Assembly (NCBI GenBank): GCA_004431415.1
Contig: QPMI01000700.1
Location: forward strand, 1-45,037
Reading direction: 5' to 3'
Source: Cyanophora paradoxa
Lineage: Eukaryota > Glaucocystophyceae > Cyanophorales > Cyanophoraceae
DNA length: 45,037 bases
Shown here: in pieces, positions 43,101 through 45,037 of the stretch
Layout: the number at the start of each line of letters is the position of its first letter
Numbering within the stretch: the stretch's first letter is position 1
Position numbers and translations under genes: made by a program
The notes under the pieces: model-generated
What the model was told of the DNA's origin: nothing
The model's database searches: none
The model's input: only the letters and a program-made list of their open reading frames with translations

Positions 43101-45037
43101 GGGCAACACCATCGCGACGGGGACCGTCTGCAACTCGGATGCCACCTGCAAGGCGGCGGACGGGCTCTACGTGCGCTCTCGTGACGAGCGACTAGTCGGG
43201 ACCCGCCTCGTCGGCGGGCGCGCGTACTGATTGAGGGCCGGCGCCCCTGCGCGGCAGGTGGACGCGACGGCGGGCAAGTGCGTGTCGACGTGCGAGACGG
43301 CGGGGACGGTGCCCGTGGTGCGTAGTCGTTGAACATTCGCTTTGCGTGTTGCACTCTGCACTTTTTCACCCCCTTCTGATCAATGAGGGCTGGGCGGGCC
43401 CACTAACAGACCACGACGGAGACTTGCGAGGTAGCCGTGTGCGCTGCGGGCGACACCATCGCGACGGGGACCGTCTGCAACTCGGATGCAACCTGCAAGG
43501 CGGCGGACGGGCTCTACGTGCGCTCTCGTGACGAGCAACTAGTCGGGATCCGCCTCCGTGGCGGGCGCGTGTACTGATTGAGGGCCGGCGCCCCTGCGGG
43601 ACAGGTGGACACGACGGCAGGCAAGTGCGTGTCGACGTGCGAGACGGCGGGGACGGTGCCCGTGGTGCGTAATCGTTGAACATTCGCTTTGCGTGTTGGA
43701 ATCTGCACTTCTGCACCCCCTTCTGATCAATGAGGGCTGGGCGGGCCCACTAACAGACCACGACGGAGACTTGCGAGGTTGCCGTGTGCGCTGCGGGCGA
43801 CACCATCGCGACGGGGACCGTCTGCGACTCGGATGCCACCTGCAAGGCGGCGGACGGGCTCTACGTGCGCTCTCGTGACGAGCAACTAGTCGTGACCCGC
43901 CTTGGCGGCGGGCACGTGTGCTGATTGAGGGCCGGCGCCCCTGCGCGGCAGGTGGATGCGATGGCGGGCAAGTGCGTGTCGACGTGCGAGACGGCGGGGA
44001 CGGTGCCCGTGGTGCGTAGTCGCTGAACTTTCGCTTTGCGTGTTGGCCGCTGCGCCTCCGGCCTCTTGCTGATCAATGGGGCCGCGGCGGGCCACACCTC
44101 ATCGCACTATCAGACCGCAACAGAGACTTGCGAGGTCGCGGCCTGCACTGCGGGCGACACCATCGCGACGGGGACCGTCTGCAACTCGGATGCCACCTGC
44201 AAGGCGACGGACGGGCTCTACGTGCGCTCACGTACAGAGCGACTAGTCGAGATCCGCCTCCGTGGCGGGCGCGTGTACTGATTGAGGGCCGGCGCCCCTG
44301 CGCGGCAGGTGGACACGACGGCGGGGAAGTGCGTGTCGACGTGCGAGACGGCGGGGACGGTGCCCGTGGTGCGTAGTCGCTGAACATTCGCTTTGCGTGT
44401 TGGAATCTGCACTTCCTCACCCCCTTCTGATCAATGAGGGCTGGGCGGGCCCACTAACAGACCACGACGGAGACTTGCGAGATCGCTGCCTGCACTGCGG
44501 GCGACACCATCGCGACGGGGACCGTCTGCAACTCGGATGCCACCTGCAAGGCGGCGGACGGGCTCTACGTGCGCTCTCGTGACGAGCGACTAGTCGGGAC
44601 CCGCCTCGTCGGCGGGCGCGCGTACTGATTGAGGGCCGGCGCCCCTGCGCGGCAGGTGGACGCGACGGTGGGCAAGTGCGTGTCGACGTGCGAGACGGCG
44701 GGGACGGTGCCCGTGGTGCATAGTCGCTGAACTTTTGCTTTGCGTGTTGGCCGCTGCGCCTCCGGCCTCTTGCTGATCAATGGGGCGCGGCGGGCCACAC
44801 TTTCTCGCACTATTAGACCGCGACGGAGACTTGCGAGATCGCTCGCCTGCGCTGCGGGGGACACCAATCGCGACGGGGACGTCGCAACTTGGAGGCCACC
44901 TGCAAGGCGGCGGACGGGCTCTACGGCGCTCACTTACAGAGCGACACTAGTCGGGATCGCGCCTCCGTGGCGGGCGCGTGTACTGATTGAGGGCCGCGCC
45001 CCTGCGCGGCAGGTGACGCGACGGCTGGCAAGTGCGT
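22131..45037 (+). CDS. giant secreted Cys-rich modular protein; ~130 exons; runs off right edge
   Basis: Exon 1 (22131-22295) encodes a signal peptide (MLRMFVVFSVLAAAAAQSAC region) and a Cys-rich start. Exon 2 is 22365-22430 and exon 3 is 22539-22646. From there two exon types alternate to the window end. Exon B (108 nt, 36 aa) has spacing C-x4-C-x11-C-x5-C and ends ADGLY. Exon A (60 nt, 20 aa) reads VDATAGKCVSTCETAGTVPV. First examples are A 22734-22793, B 22904-23011 and A 23099-23158. All introns placed are phase 0 and GT-AG: about 87 nt after B, and 102 or 93 nt (two types) after A. About 64 B and 64 A exons are present, the last A cut by the window edge. The 56-residue unit has six cysteines and is Thr/Ala-rich. 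Extracellular matrix, surface coat or adhesin roles are possible. It loosely recalls furin-like or protist surface-antigen Cys repeats, but I assign no family. No membrane anchor or stop is in view. Confidence 0.8.
22647..22733 (+). other. representative intron after exon B with conserved hairpin
   Basis: This 87-nt intron (GTGCGC...GGCAG) recurs throughout the array. It carries CCGCC-(5 nt)-GGCGG, a stem that persists while the loop varies (TCCGT, TCGTC, TCCTT), and a CTGATT near the 3' end that could serve as branch site. Some copies break the stem (GACGG). Confidence 0.6.
25266..25741 (+). repeat. recently duplicated block, copy 1 (offset 1,408 bp)
   Basis: By eye this segment is identical to 26674-27149, including a rare exon-B variant (CNSDTTC) and GCGATACC. 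Four units separate the copies, so a four-unit block was duplicated. Confidence 0.75.
26674..27149 (+). repeat. recently duplicated block, copy 2
   Basis: This is the partner of 25266-25741. The sequences diverge at the next exon B (EIAAC versus EVAVC versions). Confidence 0.75.
32700..34119 (+). repeat. four-unit higher-order block, duplicated at +1,420 bp
   Basis: A rare exon-B variant (DMIGAGYACNLEATC) at about 32845 recurs at about 34265. An altered intron (GGCTGTTGCCCCTG) at about 33336 recurs at about 34756. Both shifts are 1,420 bp, so a block of four units was copied. Confidence 0.7.
39792..40502 (+). repeat. identical two-unit block, copy 1 (offset 1,428 bp)
   Basis: By eye this 711-bp stretch equals 41220-41930, bounded by single differences on each side. 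Its exon B has CKAAGGLY and its intron has CTCCTTGGCGGG. Confidence 0.75.
41220..41930 (+). repeat. identical two-unit block, copy 2
   Basis: This is the partner of 39792-40502, exactly four 357-bp units away. Confidence 0.75.
44800..45037 (+). other. terminal units with clustered single-base indels
   Basis: The last exon B has an inserted C (GCTCGCC), an extra A (CCAATCG), missing bases (GGACGTCGCAAC), a damaged splice donor (CTCTACGGCGCTC) and further indels in the intron. Earlier units are clean. The pattern looks like low-coverage sequence at an assembly end. Confidence 0.7.

Larger units (their letters stand above)
22539..45037 (+). repeat. tandem array of ~64 two-exon genomic modules (348 or 357 bp)
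   Basis: The exon-A core AAGTGCGTGTCGACGTGCGA recurs 64 times between 22753 and about 45030, mean period ~354 bp. Two intron subtypes after exon A set the unit length. Type I has GCCGCTGCGCCTCC and ends TATCAG (~357-bp unit). Type II has TCTGCACTTCCTCACC and ends CTAACAG (~348-bp unit). A few hybrids occur (about 37030 and 42690). From about 38340 to 42000 all units are type I. Introns are as conserved as exons, so whole genomic units were duplicated. Confidence 0.95.

Noticed and set aside
22430-44933. Minus-strand ORFs of 60-245 codons rich in Arg, Pro and Ser across the array
   Set aside because: Antisense shadows of the repeat; codon pattern and cysteine spacing support the plus strand.
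22650-44950. Dozens of ~60-120-codon plus-strand ORFs, many starting in the intron after exon A and ending in the intron after exon B
   Set aside because: They cross clear GT-AG splice borders and end at intron stops; only their exon-B part is conserved as protein.
22539-45037. CRISPR array or satellite DNA
   Set aside because: Units of ~354 bp hold conserved exons, splice sites and reading frame; there are no short repeats with unique spacers.
22539-45037. Beetle-type antifreeze (12-residue TCT) or EGF repeat identity
   Set aside because: Thr and Cys are abundant, but cysteine spacing (x4, x11, x5, x14, x3, x13) matches neither pattern.

Overview
The window looks like nuclear DNA from a GC-rich unicellular eukaryote. 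The evidence is two multi-exon genes with many short GT-AG introns, microsatellites and minisatellites, a poly(A)-tailed retroinsertion with a target-site duplication, an alpha-1,6-fucosyltransferase-like (GT23) gene, and no operons or Shine-Dalgarno sites outside one virus-like block. A GC-rich microalga (haptophyte, pelagophyte or dinoflagellate-like) would fit, but that is inference and the sequence does not settle the lineage.

Left part (about 0.1-11.5 kb): remains of a virus-like or transposon-like element. A very compact block of small minus-strand genes (101-3009) includes three short membrane proteins, an Arg/Ala-rich helical protein and a badly frameshifted gene. Next comes a replication module. 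It holds a spliced plus-strand superfamily 3 (D5-like) helicase (4561-7334) that converges on a frameshifted minus-strand superfamily 2 helicase resembling herpesvirus-type origin-binding proteins (7585-10731). A near-identical 55-bp direct repeat with inverted arms (3013 and 10902) flanks the module, and a degenerate HNH endonuclease ORF runs into the right-hand copy.

Middle part (about 11.5-22.1 kb): repeat-rich and gene-poor. It holds two copies of a 334-bp repeat exactly 7,200 bp apart with one mismatch, a frameshifted GT23-like gene (13135-14965), a ~40-bp GC minisatellite (16.4-17.75 kb), a 172-bp tandem repeat (18.5-19.03 kb) and a 140-bp satellite (19.67-20.43 kb). It also holds a foldback element carrying two nested poly(A)/poly(T) insertions (20.45-21.22 kb) and a 480-bp MITE with a perfect 8-bp target duplication (21480-21975).

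Right half (22131 to the window end): one giant gene. After a signal-peptide exon and two divergent exons, two symmetric phase-0 exons (108 nt and 60 nt) alternate about 64 times together with their introns, in units of about 348 or 357 bp. The predicted product is a secreted Cys/Thr/Ala-rich protein of more than 3,600 residues in the window, with a 56-residue six-cysteine repeat. It runs off the right edge. This array is the most striking feature. Its exons look intact by eye, whereas the left-hand genes carry many frameshifts.
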